Assembly: GCA_021737145.1 (NCBI GenBank)
Contig: JAIPEN010000001.1
Location: forward strand, 310,001-374,000
Direction: 5' to 3'
Source: Desulfarculaceae bacterium
GTDB taxonomy: Bacteria; Desulfobacterota; Desulfarculia; Desulfarculales; Desulfarculaceae
Length of the DNA: 64,000 nt
Part shown: positions 9,576-19,636 of the stretch, piece by piece
Layout: every line of letters starts with the position of its first letter
Position numbering within the stretch: the stretch's first letter is position 1
Made by a program: the position numbers and the translations under genes
The notes under the pieces: generated by a model
What the model was told of the DNA's origin: nothing
The model's input: the letters and a program-made list of their open reading frames with translations, nothing else
Database searches by the model: none

Positions 9576-10507
9576 GCCACACTCCCGGCCTGAAAAGCCA
9601 CCTCGCCGGCCCGTCCCGCCACGCTGCCCCACTCCAGGCCGCCCACGGGCAGCGGCGCGGCAGCGGCGTCGCGGGCCGCGTCCACCAGGCGCTGAAACAC
9701 CACGCCCTGGTCTTGCAGGCGGTCGATGAGCTCCCGAAGCACCGGCGCCTGGGCCCTGCCCTCCACCTCGCCGTGCAGGGTGAAGACGTTCAGCTCGCCC
9801 GGCCGCACCTGGCCGGCCAGATGGGCGGCCGCATTGTCCAGGTCCACCCCGCCGCGCCCCAGCACCTCGTCCAGGGTGGGCATGGTGGTCGGCAGCTCCA
9901 CCAGCGGCAGGGCGCGGCCATGCTTCAGGGGCCTGAAGGGCGCGGCTCCCCGCACGCAGGAGGCGTGGGTGATGCCCATGGCCGCCAGGGCGGCGTAGCC
10001 GTCCGGGGTGATCTGCCATCCCGGCGAGGCGAACGCGGCCGGGGCCTGGCCGGTGATCTGTTTGAACAAGCGCCAGGCCCGTCCCAGATGGGAGCGCAGG
10101 CGCGAGGGAGGCAGGTGCCGCATGCGGTCGTGCCAGAACACGTGGTCCCAGCCGTGCAGCCCGGCCTCGTGGCCCTGGGTCATGATCTCGCGGAAAAGGT
10201 GCGGGGCTGTCTGGGCGATGATGGGCCCGGGCAGGGCCACCCCGTAGAGCATGGTGGTGAGGCCATAGGCCCCGGCCGCGCCGGAGCGGAGCTGCTTTTG
10301 CAAAAAGCCCGGCTTGACCAGGCGGGCCAGGGCGCGGCCGGAGTGGTCCGGACCCATGGCCACGAAGATCGAGGCCTTCACCCCGGCGCGGGCGAAGATA
10401 TCCAAAAGGCGGGGCACTCCCTCTTGGAGGCCCACCTTGGTGTCGATGTCCACCTTGAGCACCAGACGGGTTGGGCCTGCGGCGGACTGGCGCTGACCGG
10501 AAGGCAT
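9572..10507 (-). CDS. Polysaccharide deacetylase, ArnD-like (4-deoxy-4-formamido-L-arabinose-P-undecaprenol deformylase family)
   Basis: LVLKVDIDTKVGLQEGVPRLLDIFARAGVKASIFVAMGPDHSGRALARLVKPGFLQKQLRS...HEAGLHGWDHVFWHDRM; ATG at 10507, alternative TTG at 10513. Confidence 0.85.
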   Translation of the reverse strand: MPSGQRQSAAGPTRLVLKVDIDTKVGLQEGVPRLLDIFARAGVKASIFVAMGPDHSGRALARLVKPGFLQKQLRSGAAGAYGLTTMLYGVALPGPIIAQTAPHLFREIMTQGHEAGLHGWDHVFWHDRMRHLPPSRLRSHLGRAWRLFKQITGQAPAAFASPGWQITPDGYAALAAMGITHASCVRGAAPFRPLKHGRALPLVELPTTMPTLDEVLGRGGVDLDNAAAHLAGQVRPGELNVFTLHGEVEGRAQAPVLRELIDRLQDQGVVFQRLVDAARDAAAAPLPVGGLEWGSVAGRAGEVAFQAGSVA

Positions 10508-10509
10508 GC

Positions 10510-11466
10510 TCAAGCCTCGGAGTCGGGGCCCTTGGTCTCGCGAATGACGAAGCGGGGCCTGCGGCGCACCTCGCGGTAGATGCGGCCCAGATACTCACCC
10601 ATGATCCCCACTCCCAAGATCTGAAGGCCCACGAAGACGAAAAGTATGGCGAACAGGGTGAAGACCCCCTCCACCTCGGGACCGACGATGAGCCGGCGCA
10701 CGAACAGAAGCACGCCGAAGCCCAGCCCCACCAGGGCCACCAGCACGCCAAGCAGGCTGATCATCTGGATGGGCAGCACCGAGAAGCCGGTCATCAGGTC
10801 GAAGTTCAGCTTGATCAGGCGCAGCAGGCCGTACTTGGACTCGCCTCCGGCCCGCTCGGCATGGGCCACCGGGATCTCGGCCACGTTGGCCGCGTAAATG
10901 TTGGCCAGGGCCGGGATGTAGGAGGAGGTCTCCTTGGAGGCGCACATGGCCTCCACGATCTCGCGGCGATAGGCCCGCAGCATGCAGCCGTAGTCCCTCA
11001 ACTCCACGCCCACCACCTTGCTGGTCATCTTGGCCACCATCCAGGTGGGGATCTTGCGGAGCACCGAGTCGTGCCGGTTCTGCCGCCAGCCGGAGACCAC
11101 GTCGAAGCCCTCGTCCAGCTTGGTCACCAGCTTGGGCACCTCCTCGGGCGGGTTTTGCAGGTCCGCGTCCAGGGTGACCACCACCTGGCCCCGCACCTTT
11201 TCGAAGCCCGCGAAGATGGCCATGTGCTGGCCATAGTTGCGGTTGAAGCGCACCAGGCGCACGTGGGAGTCCTGGGCCTGAATGCGGCTCAGCAGGTCCC
11301 AGGAGCGGTCCTTGGAGCCGTCGTCCACATAGATGACCTCCCAGGACGAGCCTGCCTGGTTGAGGGTGGCGGCCAGGCGGGCGTGCAGCTCCACCAGGTT
11401 GTCCTCCTCGTTGAAAACGGGGATCACTACCGAAATTTCAGGCTGATTTTGGCTCTCGGCCGCCAT
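10510..11466 (-). CDS. Undecaprenyl-phosphate glycosyltransferase family 2 (ArnC-like)
   Basis: ISVVIPVFNEEDNLVELHARL; VIYVDDGSKDRSWDLL; VTLDADLQNPPEEVPKLV; C-terminal TM pair and GEYLGRIYREVRRRPRFVI. Confidence 0.9.
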   Translation of the reverse strand: MAAESQNQPEISVVIPVFNEEDNLVELHARLAATLNQAGSSWEVIYVDDGSKDRSWDLLSRIQAQDSHVRLVRFNRNYGQHMAIFAGFEKVRGQVVVTLDADLQNPPEEVPKLVTKLDEGFDVVSGWRQNRHDSVLRKIPTWMVAKMTSKVVGVELRDYGCMLRAYRREIVEAMCASKETSSYIPALANIYAANVAEIPVAHAERAGGESKYGLLRLIKLNFDLMTGFSVLPIQMISLLGVLVALVGLGFGVLLFVRRLIVGPEVEGVFTLFAILFVFVGLQILGVGIMGEYLGRIYREVRRRPRFVIRETKGPDSEA

Positions 11467-11573
11467 GGCGCATACTCCTGAACGATCAAAGAAGGGCCCC
11501 GGGCCCGCGGGTTTATAATATGGCAGGCCAGGGGCTATAAATCAAGCGTAGCCGGTAAGTTACCTGGGTGCCC

Positions 11574-13283
11574 TCATTTCGGAGGGTAGTTGGAAAACAG
11601 GGTCTTGTCGCCCTTGGTGGCCCAGGGATACACCGGCAGGGGTTTGGGGTTCTTCTGGGCAAAGGCATGGAAGCGCCGGAAACGCGGGTTCTCGGCAATA
11701 ACGAAAACCCGCTGATCGCCCCGCATGCGCTCCAGCAGGGCCTGGTTGCCCCTGAGGAACCAGCGGGCCCGCTCGGCCGGAGAGGCCAGGCGTCGCCCGA
11801 AGTCCAGCTCGCCCCAGTTGTCCACCACCAGCACCCGGCGGCCGGAATAAAAGGCCGCGCCGTGCCAGTAGTCGCCCAGGGTGGCCACCAGGTCGTTAGG
11901 CTTGAGTTGGGCGGCGATGGGCTTGATCAGCGGCCCCACCGAGCGGAAGCGGTCCAGGGTGGGGGTGGCCAGGGCCGCGCCCAGCACCAGCAGCAAAAAC
12001 ACGGCCAAGGGCGCATAGGCCGCAGCCCAGGCCCGGCCCCGCACCCACCACACCCCCAGGGACACCAGGACCAGGACCAAAGGCCCGGCGAACAACAGGG
12101 CCCCGCCATGGGCGTAGGAGATGTCCGGGTTGGTGGCCGGCACCACCAGCAGTCCCAGCCCGGCCAGCAGGCAAAGCCCGGCCAGGGCCATGAGGCTGGC
12201 CCTCAAACCGGCCGGAGCCGCCGCGCCCCGGGGCCAGGACATGACCCCGCTCAGGGGGCGGGCCAGGATCAAGGCCAGAGGGGGCAGCATGGGCAGGGCG
12301 TAATGCATCATCTTGGAGCGCGACAGGGTGAGGAACAGGAAGTAGCCCACGAACCACACCGCGGCCAGCAGCCAGGGACGCGCCTCTGGCGAGCGCCAGG
12401 CCCGGCGGGGGAAGGTGCGCCAGGCGGCCCAGGGCAACAGGGCGATCCAGGGGAAAAAGGCGCCGGGCACCAGGGCGAAGTAGAACCACCAGGGCTGGAA
12501 GCGCTGGTGCTTGGTGGTCAAGAGCCGCCCCACCTGCTCGTCCCAGAAGAAGTATTTCAGAAAACCGTCTTGCAGCAGGCTGGCCGCGATGACCCAGGGC
12601 GCACAGATCAAAACGAACATGGCCGGCCCCCGCCAATCCAGCAAACGGGAGATGAGCCGCCACTCCCAGGCCAGGGCCGCGAAGAGCACCACGGCCATGG
12701 CGGCCAGGCCCGGGCCCAACACGCCCTTGGTCAAGAACCCGATGGCGCAGCCCACCCAAAAGGCGTACAGCCCCCAGTCGCGCCCGGCGCGCAGGCTCCA
12801 GGCCCCCCATACGGACAGCATGATGCCGAAGCAGAGCACCATGTCCACCAGGATCACCCGGCTGAGCGCAAAGAACATCAACGAAGTGGCCAGCACCAGG
12901 CCGGACCAGAAGCCGGAGCGCTCCTCGCCCCACATCTCGCGGCCCAGGGCAAAGGCCAGCAGCACGCTGAGGGTGCCGAAAACGGCGGGCACCAGACGGG
13001 CGGCGGCCTCGCCCACCCCGAAGATGGCGAAGCTCAGGGCGGTGAGCCAGTAGTATAGAGGCGGCTTTTCCAGATAGACCACGTAGTCGAGGCGGGGGAT
13101 GACCCAGTGGCTGAAGGAGCTCGAGGCCAGCATCTCCCGGCCCAGCTCGGCATAGCGGGCCTCGTCGCTCTCCCACAGGTCACGCATGCCGCCCAGGCCG
13201 AAGAACAGGGCCGCGCACACCGCCAGCAAAATGAGCAGATAGATGCGGCGCTGCCACAGCGGATTTTGCCAAAGCTGTTTCAC
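11574..13283 (-). CDS. Glycosyltransferase family 39/83 (ArnT-like membrane glycosyltransferase)
   Basis: Probable GTG start at 13283 (VKQLWQNPLWQRRIYLLILLAVC); LWESDEARYAELGREMLASSSFSHWVIPRLDYVVYLEKPPLYYWLTALSF, classic ArnT/PMT N-terminus; many TM segments. Confidence 0.88.
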   Translation of the reverse strand: MKQLWQNPLWQRRIYLLILLAVCAALFFGLGGMRDLWESDEARYAELGREMLASSSFSHWVIPRLDYVVYLEKPPLYYWLTALSFAIFGVGEAAARLVPAVFGTLSVLLAFALGREMWGEERSGFWSGLVLATSLMFFALSRVILVDMVLCFGIMLSVWGAWSLRAGRDWGLYAFWVGCAIGFLTKGVLGPGLAAMAVVLFAALAWEWRLISRLLDWRGPAMFVLICAPWVIAASLLQDGFLKYFFWDEQVGRLLTTKHQRFQPWWFYFALVPGAFFPWIALLPWAAWRTFPRRAWRSPEARPWLLAAVWFVGYFLFLTLSRSKMMHYALPMLPPLALILARPLSGVMSWPRGAAAPAGLRASLMALAGLCLLAGLGLLVVPATNPDISYAHGGALLFAGPLVLVLVSLGVWWVRGRAWAAAYAPLAVFLLLVLGAALATPTLDRFRSVGPLIKPIAAQLKPNDLVATLGDYWHGAAFYSGRRVLVVDNWGELDFGRRLASPAERARWFLRGNQALLERMRGDQRVFVIAENPRFRRFHAFAQKNPKPLPVYPWATKGDKTLFSNYPPK

Positions 13284-15034
13284 GCGGGCTCCTTGGTCTC
13301 CACCGGCGGGGGCGCCTCGCCGCGCCATATCCGGGCCGCGGCCTCGTTGCCACCCAACAAATAGCCACCCCGTTCCTGCAACACCACGAAACCGGGGCTG
13401 GAGAGCAATCTATCGCGTAAACGCACCCGGCTCAACACGTACACCGGCTTGCCGGCGGCCAGGGCCTTGCTCAGCTCCCCGAGCTGGTCAGTGTGGAAGC
13501 GGGGCAGGTTGCGCTCGGTGTAGTAGATGAGGCTGGGCTTCCACAGGCCGTAGGTGACCACATCCGCGCTGGTGTCCACCCGGCGCTCCACCTCGCGGGC
13601 CAGTTGCTTGGCCGGGGTCTGGATGCTGCCGGCCGCCTGGGGCAGCAGGCCCAAAAACACCACCCCGCAGAACAGGGCCGCCCCGCCGGCCAAGGCCCAG
13701 GAAGCCGCGGCTCCCCTGCCCCTGCGCCAGGCCCAGGTGGCTCCGTAGGCGGCCACTCCGGCCAAGAGCGCGGCCAGCAGAGGCCAGAGGATCATCACCG
13801 GCGCGGCCAGAGGCAGGGCGTACTCGGACGAGTCGAAGCGGATGGAGGCCTGGATCTTTTCCCAGAACAGGGGCAGGCCCGCGGGCACCGCGGCCAGGGC
13901 CAGCACCAGCAGGCCCCCGCCCAGCCACAAGAGCCCCCAAAACACCGGCCGGGCCAAACGGCCGCCGATCTCGCCCCGGCTCAGCCGGTCCAGGGAGCAC
14001 CCGGCCAACAGCGCCAGGAAGGGCAAGGCGGGCAGCACGTAGTTTATCTGCTTGGTGGCGGCGATGGAAAAGACCACCAGCACCACCAGCAGCGAAATGG
14101 CCGAGAGCATGTGCAGCCCGGCCAGGGGATCCTTTTGGCGCAGGGCGCGGAGGTTCTGGCCCAAGGCCCGTCCCAGCTCGGGCAGGGCCAGGGCGGCAAA
14201 GGGGAAGGCCCCGATGAGGAGCACCGGCAGATAGTAGAACAGCCCTCCCCCGTGGCCCAGCAGGGTCTCGGAAAAGCGCCGCAGATTTTGGCTCACGAAA
14301 AAGGCGTCGACAAAGGTGTCGCCCAGCTTGAACCACACCAGGCCATACCAAGGCAAGTTGATGACCAGGAAGATGACCAGCCCCCAGAGCCAGCGGGCCT
14401 CCTTGAGGGCGCGCGCCAAGCGGCCCTGGGCCAGGGCGTAGATGCCCGCCGAAGGCAGCACCACGGCCAGGGCCACCGGTCCCTTGGTGAGAAAGCCCAG
14501 GCCCAGGGCGGCCCAGGCCAAGAGCCACCACTTGCCGCCCCGGCCCGGCGCCTGCTCCAAGGCCCACCACACCCACAAGAGGGCCAGGGTGGTCCAGAGG
14601 CTGAGCAGGGCGTCGGTGAGGCAGGCCCGCGACACCAGCACCAGCAAGGGGCTGAAAGCCAGGGCTGCGGCGGCCAGGGCTCCCAAGGAGGGACGCCCTC
14701 CGGCCCGCCAGGCGGCCAGCCCCACCACCAGCACCAAAAGGAAGCCGGCCAGGGCCGAGGGCAGGCGCGCGGCGGCCTCGTTGTCCCCCAACAGGGCCTG
14801 GCTGCCGGCCATGGCCCAGTAGACGAGGATGGGCTTTTCCAAATACAGCTTGCCGTTCAGGGTCGGGACCAGCCAGTCGCCCCGGGCGCGCATGGACGCC
14901 ACCGCGGCGGCGTACTCGCCCTCGTCGCGGTCGGTGAGCGGCATGTCGCCCAGCCCGGCCAAGAGCAGGGCCGCGGCCACGGCCAGCACCAACAGCAGGG
15001 CCAGGGCCCCCTTCAACTCGACGCGCCCCTTCAT
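13280..15034 (-). CDS. Glycosyltransferase family 39/83 (second ArnT-like protein)
   Basis: LTDRDEGEYAAAVASMRARGDWLVPTLNGKLYLEKPILVYWAMAGSQ; polytopic membrane protein. Confidence 0.88.
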   Translation of the reverse strand: MKGRVELKGALALLLVLAVAAALLLAGLGDMPLTDRDEGEYAAAVASMRARGDWLVPTLNGKLYLEKPILVYWAMAGSQALLGDNEAAARLPSALAGFLLVLVVGLAAWRAGGRPSLGALAAAALAFSPLLVLVSRACLTDALLSLWTTLALLWVWWALEQAPGRGGKWWLLAWAALGLGFLTKGPVALAVVLPSAGIYALAQGRLARALKEARWLWGLVIFLVINLPWYGLVWFKLGDTFVDAFFVSQNLRRFSETLLGHGGGLFYYLPVLLIGAFPFAALALPELGRALGQNLRALRQKDPLAGLHMLSAISLLVVLVVFSIAATKQINYVLPALPFLALLAGCSLDRLSRGEIGGRLARPVFWGLLWLGGGLLVLALAAVPAGLPLFWEKIQASIRFDSSEYALPLAAPVMILWPLLAALLAGVAAYGATWAWRRGRGAAASWALAGGAALFCGVVFLGLLPQAAGSIQTPAKQLAREVERRVDTSADVVTYGLWKPSLIYYTERNLPRFHTDQLGELSKALAAGKPVYVLSRVRLRDRLLSSPGFVVLQERGGYLLGGNEAAARIWRGEAPPPVETKEPA

Positions 15035-15672
15035 GAGCGGGCCTCCGTGCGGATCATGCGGCCGCGCAGGGCCAGGGCCCAGCCCACGGCCAGGCCCAGG
15101 GCCATGCCCCCCAGAACGTCCGAGGCGTAGTGGGAGCCGCTGATCACGCGGCCCAGGGCGATGAAGGCGGCCAGGGTATAGAACACCGGCGCGCCATGGG
15201 GCCAGCGGGCGGCCAGCACCGCGGCCAGGGCGAAGCTGGTGGCCGCGTGGCCCGAGGCGAATGAGTGCCAGTCGCTGTCAAAAGTGGGGCCCATCAGGTC
15301 GGCGGGCGAGAGGTTCAGGCGGGGGCGGGCCCGGCCCACCAGGTGCTTGATCACCTGGGTGGAAAGCCCGGCCACGATCACCGCATAGAGGCAGTCCAGG
15401 CCCAGGCGTCTCCAGATGAAATTCTTTTTGCGCATGGCGGCCAGGATGATCAGCACCGCCGCGGCGATCTGCACCCCGCCCATGCCCATCCAATAGGCGG
15501 CCTGGCCCCAGGCATGGCCGAAGCTCCCCCGGCCGAAGGCGCCCAGGGTCTCGCGGATGGGCTGGTCCAGGCCCAGGATCATCACCCCGGCCATGGCCCC
15601 CAGCGCCAACACCAGGGTGAGTCCCCAGCGGGCCAGTTCCATGGGCTCGGCATGGCGCAGCCAGGAGACCAT
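15031..15672 (-). CDS. Phosphatase PAP2 family protein
   Basis: KHLVGRARPRLN (KxxxxxxRP), FASGHAATS (PSGH-like), RVISGSHYASDVLGG: all three PAP2 motifs. Confidence 0.9.
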   Translation of the reverse strand: MVSWLRHAEPMELARWGLTLVLALGAMAGVMILGLDQPIRETLGAFGRGSFGHAWGQAAYWMGMGGVQIAAAVLIILAAMRKKNFIWRRLGLDCLYAVIVAGLSTQVIKHLVGRARPRLNLSPADLMGPTFDSDWHSFASGHAATSFALAAVLAARWPHGAPVFYTLAAFIALGRVISGSHYASDVLGGMALGLAVGWALALRGRMIRTEARS

Positions 15673-15678
15673 GAAAAC

Positions 15679-17490
15679 CTAACTCCCCTCCCCGGCCGCC
15701 TCCGCGGCAGGGGACGCGGCCGCCTCCAGGCCCTGATCCACCGTGAACTGCATGCGGTGCAAGCGGGTGTAGACCCCTTCCAGGGCCAGAAGCTCCTCGT
15801 GGCAACCTTCTTCCACGATGCGGCCGCCACTGACCACCAAAATGCGGTCGGCCCGCTGCACCGTGGAAAGCCGGTGGGCGATGACAAAGGTGGTGCGCCC
15901 GGCCATGAGGTTTTCCAAGGCCTTTTGCACCTGCATCTCGCTCTCGGTGTCCAGGCTGCTGGTGGCCTCGTCCAGGATTAGGATGGGCCGGTCGGCCAAC
16001 AGGGCCCGGGCGATGGAAAGGCGCTGGCGCTCCCCGCCGGACAAGAGCACCCCGCTCTCGCCGATCATGGAGTCCATGCCCTGGGGCAGGTGCTCGATAA
16101 ACCCGGTGGCATAGGCCGCTTCGGCGGCGGCGGCCACCTGCTCCTTGGTGGCCCCGGGGCGGCCATAGGCGATGTTGTTCCAGATGGTGTCGTTGAACAG
16201 GATGGTCTGCTGGGTCACGATGGCGATCTGGGAGCGCAGGCTGGTCAGGCTGGCCGCGCGGATGTCCACACCGTCGATGAGGATGGCCCCGGCGCTGACC
16301 TCGTAAAAGCGGGGCAACAGGTTGACCAGGGTGGTCTTGCCCCCGCCGCTGGTGCCCACCAGGGCCAACACCTGGCCCTTGGGCACGGTGAGGTCTATGC
16401 CCGTGAGCACCGGCTCGTTCGGGCGGTAGGAAAAGCTCACCCCCTCGTAGCGAATCTGGTTCGCCAGGGTGGGCAACTCCACCGCGCCGGGCTTTTCGTC
16501 GATCTCCACCGGCTCGTCCAGCACGCGATAGACCCGCTCGGCCGCGGCCAGGCCGTTCTGGATGTCGTTGTTGATCCCGCTGAGCCGCTTGACCGGTTCG
16601 TACAAAAGGATCAGGGCGGTGAGGAAGGAGAAGAAGGTGCCGGGCGTGGACACGCCGTGGATCACCTGCCAGCCGCCGTAGAACAGGATGCCCGCTATGC
16701 CCAGTCCGCCCAGGAACTCCATGGTGGGGCTGGACAGGGCCCGGGTGGAGATGTCCTTCATGCGCAGCCGGAACAGCCGGAACGCCTCGTCCGTGAAGCG
16801 CTGGGTCTCGTAGTCCTCGCGGCAGAAGCCCTTGACAATGCGCGCCCCGGCGATGGTCTCGTGCAACAGCACGGTCACGTCGGACATGGTCTCCTGGGAG
16901 CGGTGGGAGATCTTGCGCAGACGCCGGCCGAACTTGACCAGGGGGATCACGCACAGGGGGAAGACCCCCAGGGCGAAGATGGCCAAAAACCAGTCGCGGA
17001 AGACAATCACCGCGATCAACCCCACGATGGTGAACAGGTCCTTGAGCACCCCGGTGACCACGCTGGACACCGCGCCCTGCATCTGGTTCACGTCGTTGGT
17101 GATGCGGCTCATCAGCTCGCCGGTGGGCGTGCGGTCGTAGTAGCTCAGGCTCAGGCGCTGCAAATGGGCGTAGAGGTCGATGCGGTACTGGGTGACGATG
17201 CGCTGACCCACGAACTGCATCAGATAGGCCTGGCCATAGGCGGCCCCGCCCTTTACCGCGTAGAGCACCACGATGCCCAGGGGCAGGAGCATGAGCAAAT
17301 CGGCGTCCTTGGCCACGAAGATCTTGTCCATCACCGGCTTGACCAGATAGGCCATGGCCGAAGTGGAGGCCCCCACCAGCACCATCAGGGCCATGGCCCC
17401 GGCCAGGCGCTTCCAGTAGGGCCGCACCATGGACAGCAGCCGCTTGATGTGTCTCTTGTCGCGGGCGCGTTTGGCGGCGCGGTCAGTCAC
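15679..17490 (-). CDS. msbA: Lipid A export ABC transporter permease/ATPase
   Basis: Probable GTG start at 17490 (VTDRAAKRARDKRHIKRLLSMVRPYWKRL); Walker A LVGTSGGGKTTLVNLL; signature LLSGGERQRLSIARALL; Walker B ILILDEATSSLDTESE. Confidence 0.92.
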   Translation of the reverse strand: MTDRAAKRARDKRHIKRLLSMVRPYWKRLAGAMALMVLVGASTSAMAYLVKPVMDKIFVAKDADLLMLLPLGIVVLYAVKGGAAYGQAYLMQFVGQRIVTQYRIDLYAHLQRLSLSYYDRTPTGELMSRITNDVNQMQGAVSSVVTGVLKDLFTIVGLIAVIVFRDWFLAIFALGVFPLCVIPLVKFGRRLRKISHRSQETMSDVTVLLHETIAGARIVKGFCREDYETQRFTDEAFRLFRLRMKDISTRALSSPTMEFLGGLGIAGILFYGGWQVIHGVSTPGTFFSFLTALILLYEPVKRLSGINNDIQNGLAAAERVYRVLDEPVEIDEKPGAVELPTLANQIRYEGVSFSYRPNEPVLTGIDLTVPKGQVLALVGTSGGGKTTLVNLLPRFYEVSAGAILIDGVDIRAASLTSLRSQIAIVTQQTILFNDTIWNNIAYGRPGATKEQVAAAAEAAYATGFIEHLPQGMDSMIGESGVLLSGGERQRLSIARALLADRPILILDEATSSLDTESEMQVQKALENLMAGRTTFVIAHRLSTVQRADRILVVSGGRIVEEGCHEELLALEGVYTRLHRMQFTVDQGLEAAASPAAEAAGEGS

Positions 17491-18629
17491 GGTCGCTTGT
17501 CCTCCATCATGCTCAGGGCCAGCTCGGCCACCCGGCGGTTGGCTCCGGGCCCGCCCAGGCGGCGCCGCACCTCGGCCAGGCCCTCGCGGACCTGGCGGCG
17601 GCGGGCCTCGTCGCTGAGCAGTTCGTGGGCCTCGGCGGCCAGGTTCTCGGCCGTGGCCTCGCCCTGGATAAGCTCGGGCAGCAGGCGGTGGCCGGCGATG
17701 AGGTTGGGCATGGCGATGTGCTCCACCTTTATCAGGGAGCGCGCCACCAAGTAGTTGAAGCCTCCGGTCTTGTATACCACCACCCCCGGGGTGCCCGCCA
17801 GGGCGGCCTGCAAAGTGGCGGTGCCCGAGGCCACCATGAGCACCCGGGATTGGGCCATGACCTGGCGGGACCTGCCGGGTATGACGGTCAGGCCGCACGG
17901 GGTGTCCTTCAGGTAAGGCTCCACCTGCTTGCGGCTGAGACCCGGGGCCAGGGGCAAGACGAAATGCAGCCCTTGGCGCCGCTCCTGGAGCTTTTTGGCC
18001 GCGGCCAAAAGCAGGGGCAGCAGACGGCTGACCTCGGACATGCGGCTGCCGGGCAACAGGCCCACCAGCTCGGCCTCGGCCGGCACGGGCAGGGGCTGGC
18101 TCAGGTCGGGCTCGGGTTCGTCCAGCAGGGGATGGCCCACGAAACTCACCGGCAAAAAGGGAGCGTGGATGCGGAAGAACTCGGGCTCAAAAGGAAAGAC
18201 GCAGGCCAGGTGCTCCACAAAAGAGGCCATCTTCTGGGCCCGCTTGGGGCGCCAGGCCCATACCTGGGGGCTGATGTAATAGAGCACCTTGAGGCCCAGC
18301 TTCTTGGCCGCCTTGCCCACCCGGAAGTTGAAGTCCGGAAAATCCACCAGGATCACCAGGTCGGGCCGGGTCTTGTTCATGTGGCGCTTCATGCCGCGCA
18401 GCGCCCCCAGGATCACCCGCAGCTTGGGCAGCACCTCGGCCACGCCCACCAGGGCCAGGTCTTCTGAGCGGTGCAGCAGGTTGGCGCCCGCCGCCTCCAG
18501 CTCCGGACCGCCGATGCCGCTCAGGCTCAGGTCCGGGAGCAGGCCGCGCAGGGCCACGGCCAGACGGGCCGCGTGCTGGTCGCCGCTGGCCTCGCCGGCC
18601 ACCATCACCACCGATTGGCCCGGGGTCAC
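17487..18629 (-). CDS. lpxB: Lipid-A-disaccharide synthase
   Basis: GTG start at 18629 (VTPGQSVVMVAGEASGDQHAARL); LVILVDFPDFNFRVGKAAKKLGLKVLYYISPQVWAWRPKR; FVGHPLLDE. Confidence 0.95.
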   Translation of the reverse strand: MTPGQSVVMVAGEASGDQHAARLAVALRGLLPDLSLSGIGGPELEAAGANLLHRSEDLALVGVAEVLPKLRVILGALRGMKRHMNKTRPDLVILVDFPDFNFRVGKAAKKLGLKVLYYISPQVWAWRPKRAQKMASFVEHLACVFPFEPEFFRIHAPFLPVSFVGHPLLDEPEPDLSQPLPVPAEAELVGLLPGSRMSEVSRLLPLLLAAAKKLQERRQGLHFVLPLAPGLSRKQVEPYLKDTPCGLTVIPGRSRQVMAQSRVLMVASGTATLQAALAGTPGVVVYKTGGFNYLVARSLIKVEHIAMPNLIAGHRLLPELIQGEATAENLAAEAHELLSDEARRRQVREGLAEVRRRLGGPGANRRVAELALSMMEDKRP

Positions 18630-19636
18630 TACTCCTCCTCGGAGGAGAGAGCCTCCACCCACTTGGGCGAGGCGGCCAGGATGTCCTGGTATTGGCAAAG
18701 CCCCTGCTCCACGCAGGCCCGCACGCTCATGGCGCAGGACAGGGCCCGGCGTCCGGCCCAGCCGTCCACCCGGGGCACGCCGCGGGAGCGCACCGAATCC
18801 AAAAAGGCGCTGAGCTCCTTTTCCAGGGGATCGCTCTTGGGGAAGCGGGGCCGTTCGGCCTTGACCTTGGGTATCTTGCCCGGCCGGTACTCCACCCCGT
18901 TGACCACCAGCAGGCGGCGCTTGGCGAAATCCAGGGACAGGTAGGCATCGGGCTGGAACAGGCGCATCTTGCGCTCGTCCTTGAGGGCCAGGCGGCTGGC
19001 GGTCAGGTTGGCCACGCAGCCGCCCGGGAACTCCAGGCGGGCGTTGACCAGGTCGGCGTGGGGCCCCAGCACCGGCACTCCCTTGGCCCGCACCTCCACC
19101 GGCTCCTCGTCCACCAGGGCCAGGATGATGTCCAGGTCGTGGATCATCAAATCCAGGGTCACGTCCACGTCCGTGGCCCTGGCCTTGAAGGGCGCGATGC
19201 GGTTGACCTCGATGAACATGGGCTGGCCCACCCGGGCGAACATGCCTTCCACCGCGGGATTGAAGCGCTCCAAATGGCCCACCTGCAAAACGCGCCCCTC
19301 TTTGCCGGCCAATTCGATGAGCTCGTCGGCCTGCTCCAGGGTGGTGGTCATGGGCTTTTCGCACATCACGTCGGCCCCGGCGGCCAAGAAGTCCTTGGCC
19401 ACCTCGTGGTGATACACCGTGGGGGTGACCACGCTCACCGCCTCCACCTTGCCCAGCAGCTCGCGGTGATCGGAAAAGGCCTGACAGCCCACCGAGCGGG
19501 CCACGGACTCGGCCTGGTCGCGGTTCGCGTCCACCACGCCCACCAGCTCGGCCTGGCTCAGGCGGGCGAACTTCTCGGCGTGGAAGCGGCCCAGATAGCC
19601 CACTCCCACCACGGCCACTTTCACCGGTGCGCTCAT
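18629..19636 (-). CDS. Gfo/Idh/MocA family oxidoreductase
   Basis: VKVAVVGVGYLGRFHAEKFARLSQAELVGVVD; VMCEKPMTTTLEQADELIELA (EKP motif); LQVGHLERFNPA. Confidence 0.9.
   Translation of the reverse strand: MSAPVKVAVVGVGYLGRFHAEKFARLSQAELVGVVDANRDQAESVARSVGCQAFSDHRELLGKVEAVSVVTPTVYHHEVAKDFLAAGADVMCEKPMTTTLEQADELIELAGKEGRVLQVGHLERFNPAVEGMFARVGQPMFIEVNRIAPFKARATDVDVTLDLMIHDLDIILALVDEEPVEVRAKGVPVLGPHADLVNARLEFPGGCVANLTASRLALKDERKMRLFQPDAYLSLDFAKRRLLVVNGVEYRPGKIPKVKAERPRFPKSDPLEKELSAFLDSVRSRGVPRVDGWAGRRALSCAMSVRACVEQGLCQYQDILAASPKWVEALSSEEE

Noticed and set aside
11568-15130. Long + strand ORFs (11568..13058, 13493..15130) rich in Gly/Gln/His/Pro
   Set aside because: Antisense shadows of the ArnT-like genes; composition reflects the complementary codon bias of high-GC genes, with no recognisable domain.
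15278-16954. 558-aa minus-strand ORF overlapping msbA and PAP2
   Set aside because: Alternate-frame read-through of msbA; low-complexity Arg/Gly/Pro-rich translation.
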